Assembly (NCBI GenBank): GCA_947492235.1
Contig: CANLLZ010000001.1
Coordinates: forward strand, 1 to 64,000
DNA from: an uncultured Altererythrobacter sp.
GTDB lineage: Bacteria; Pseudomonadota; Alphaproteobacteria; Sphingomonadales; Sphingomonadaceae
Direction of reading: 5' to 3'
Length of the DNA stretch: 64,000 bases
Of the stretch, positions 63,616 to 64,000 are shown in pieces. Below the pieces are notes generated by a model. The model was given only the letters and a program-made list of their open reading frames with translations. It searched no databases and had not been told where the DNA came from. The stretch's first letter is position 1, and every line of letters begins with the position of its first letter. A program made the translations under genes and the position numbers.

Positions 63616-63690
63616 ATGGAGCCCGATGAGGCAGGTTCGCCGCCATCCGCGCTGTGCTGGTGCAGCTGCAAAGGACGGGATGAGAGATGA
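63616..63690 (+). CDS. Possible 24-residue upstream peptide
   Basis: An ATG with AAAGGA 8 bases upstream opens 24 codons (starts MEPDEAGSPPSALCWCSCKG) whose TGA overlaps the ATG of the next gene (ATGA). It could be a coupling leader peptide, or simply chance. The CWCSC cluster is unusual. Support is limited to the ribosome site and the overlap. Confidence 0.3.
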   Translation: MEPDEAGSPPSALCWCSCKGRDER

Positions 63691-64000
63691 CTGACATGTT
63701 CGGCAAATGGCGCAAAACCCTGATGGCGATAGGCGCGGGCGTTGTTCTGGTATCCGCTCCGCTGAGCGCGCAGGGTGTGGAAACAATCGATCCCAGCGCG
63801 GGTTTCGGCTCCGGCATTGACGCCGATCTGGGCGAGCAGCCCGGCGACACGCCTGTTTATGCCGACGAGCAGGTGATCACAGACCCGGCCGATGCCGGTG
63901 CGCAGGCGGGTGTTCCGGTGGCGCAAGCTGCGGCCCCCGATGACGGGGCGGAAGTGGCCTATCAATGGTCGGACCCGGCGATGTCGTCCGACGGAGCGAT
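63687..64000 (+). CDS. Exported hypothetical protein (3' partial)
   Basis: The frame is open to the end of the window (about 104 residues). It has a basic N-terminus and a signal-peptide core (LMAIGAGVVLVSAPLSAQG, cleavage likely after AQ), then an acidic, alanine- and glycine-rich region (DPSAGFGSGIDADLGEQPGD, DPADAGAQAGVPVAQAAAPDDGAEVAYQW). The folded domain, if any, lies beyond the window, so no function is assigned. The ribosome site GGACGGG lies inside the possible leader peptide. Confidence 0.6.
   Translation, partial: MTDMFGKWRKTLMAIGAGVVLVSAPLSAQGVETIDPSAGFGSGIDADLGEQPGDTPVYADEQVITDPADAGAQAGVPVAQAAAPDDGAEVAYQWSDPAMSSDGA

Overview
The window is a stretch of a GC-rich alphaproteobacterial chromosome. 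It most resembles the Sphingomonadales, probably the Erythrobacteraceae. This rests on gene content: four TonB-dependent receptors including an Oar-like one, an NDUFA12-type complex I subunit next to a DUF2155 protein and aat, a polyhydroxyalkanoic-acid-system protein beside an XpaC/TelA pair, and a chromosomal virB cluster. I see no insertion sequence, prophage, integrase or CRISPR array. Genes are dense, and many are joined by ATGA stop/start overlaps.

Layout. 1-510 is the end of a trimeric autotransporter adhesin. 589-10070 is an unusual block: an ECF sigma factor, a divergent winged-helix/TPR regulator, a 1526-residue protein fusing a cytochrome P450 to a DyP-type peroxidase, a zinc-less anti-sigma-like membrane protein, and a membrane-anchored subtilase. 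10191-17038 holds a queuosine-precursor transporter, a concentrative nucleoside transporter, a 2-oxoglutarate oxygenase and an Oar-like TonB receptor. 17137-22789 holds a MASE1 hybrid histidine kinase, a TonB-like protein and two GDP-mannose pathway genes. 22803-26914 (minus strand) holds a PHA-system protein, XpaC, TelA and a fatty acyl-AMP ligase. 27058-29956 holds recX, DUF192, NDUFA12, DUF2155 and aat, followed by tRNA-Trp. 30208-34889 holds an ABC exporter, a small protein, a glutathione transferase and a sodium:alanine symporter. 35141-40166 holds secE-nusG and rplK-rplA, separated by an AbgT transporter and a two-lobed retropepsin-like protease. 40359-48768 holds DUF2339, a CinA-like protein, a Baeyer-Villiger-type monooxygenase, a TonB receptor and an SDR. 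48781-56723 (minus strand) is a reduced type IV secretion operon (virB1-2-3-4-6-9-10-11). 56919-61883 holds a small exported protein, a lipoprotein and a TonB receptor. The window ends with proA, tRNA-Ser(GCU) and the start of an exported protein.

How the parts may work together. Two observations stand out. First, in the sigma/P450-DyP/subtilase block, the periplasmic tail of the anti-sigma-like protein resembles the propeptide-like region of the neighbouring subtilase. This suggests a self-contained protease-gated signalling module controlling an oxidative haem enzyme. Second, phosphate-box-like TGTCA direct repeats with exact 11-bp spacing lie upstream of the lipoprotein/TonB-receptor pair (five units) and of the virB operon (a textbook two-unit box), each pointing at its gene. 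This suggests the receptor and the secretion system belong to one phosphate-starvation regulon. All functions are inferred from reading the sequence; no searches were run.
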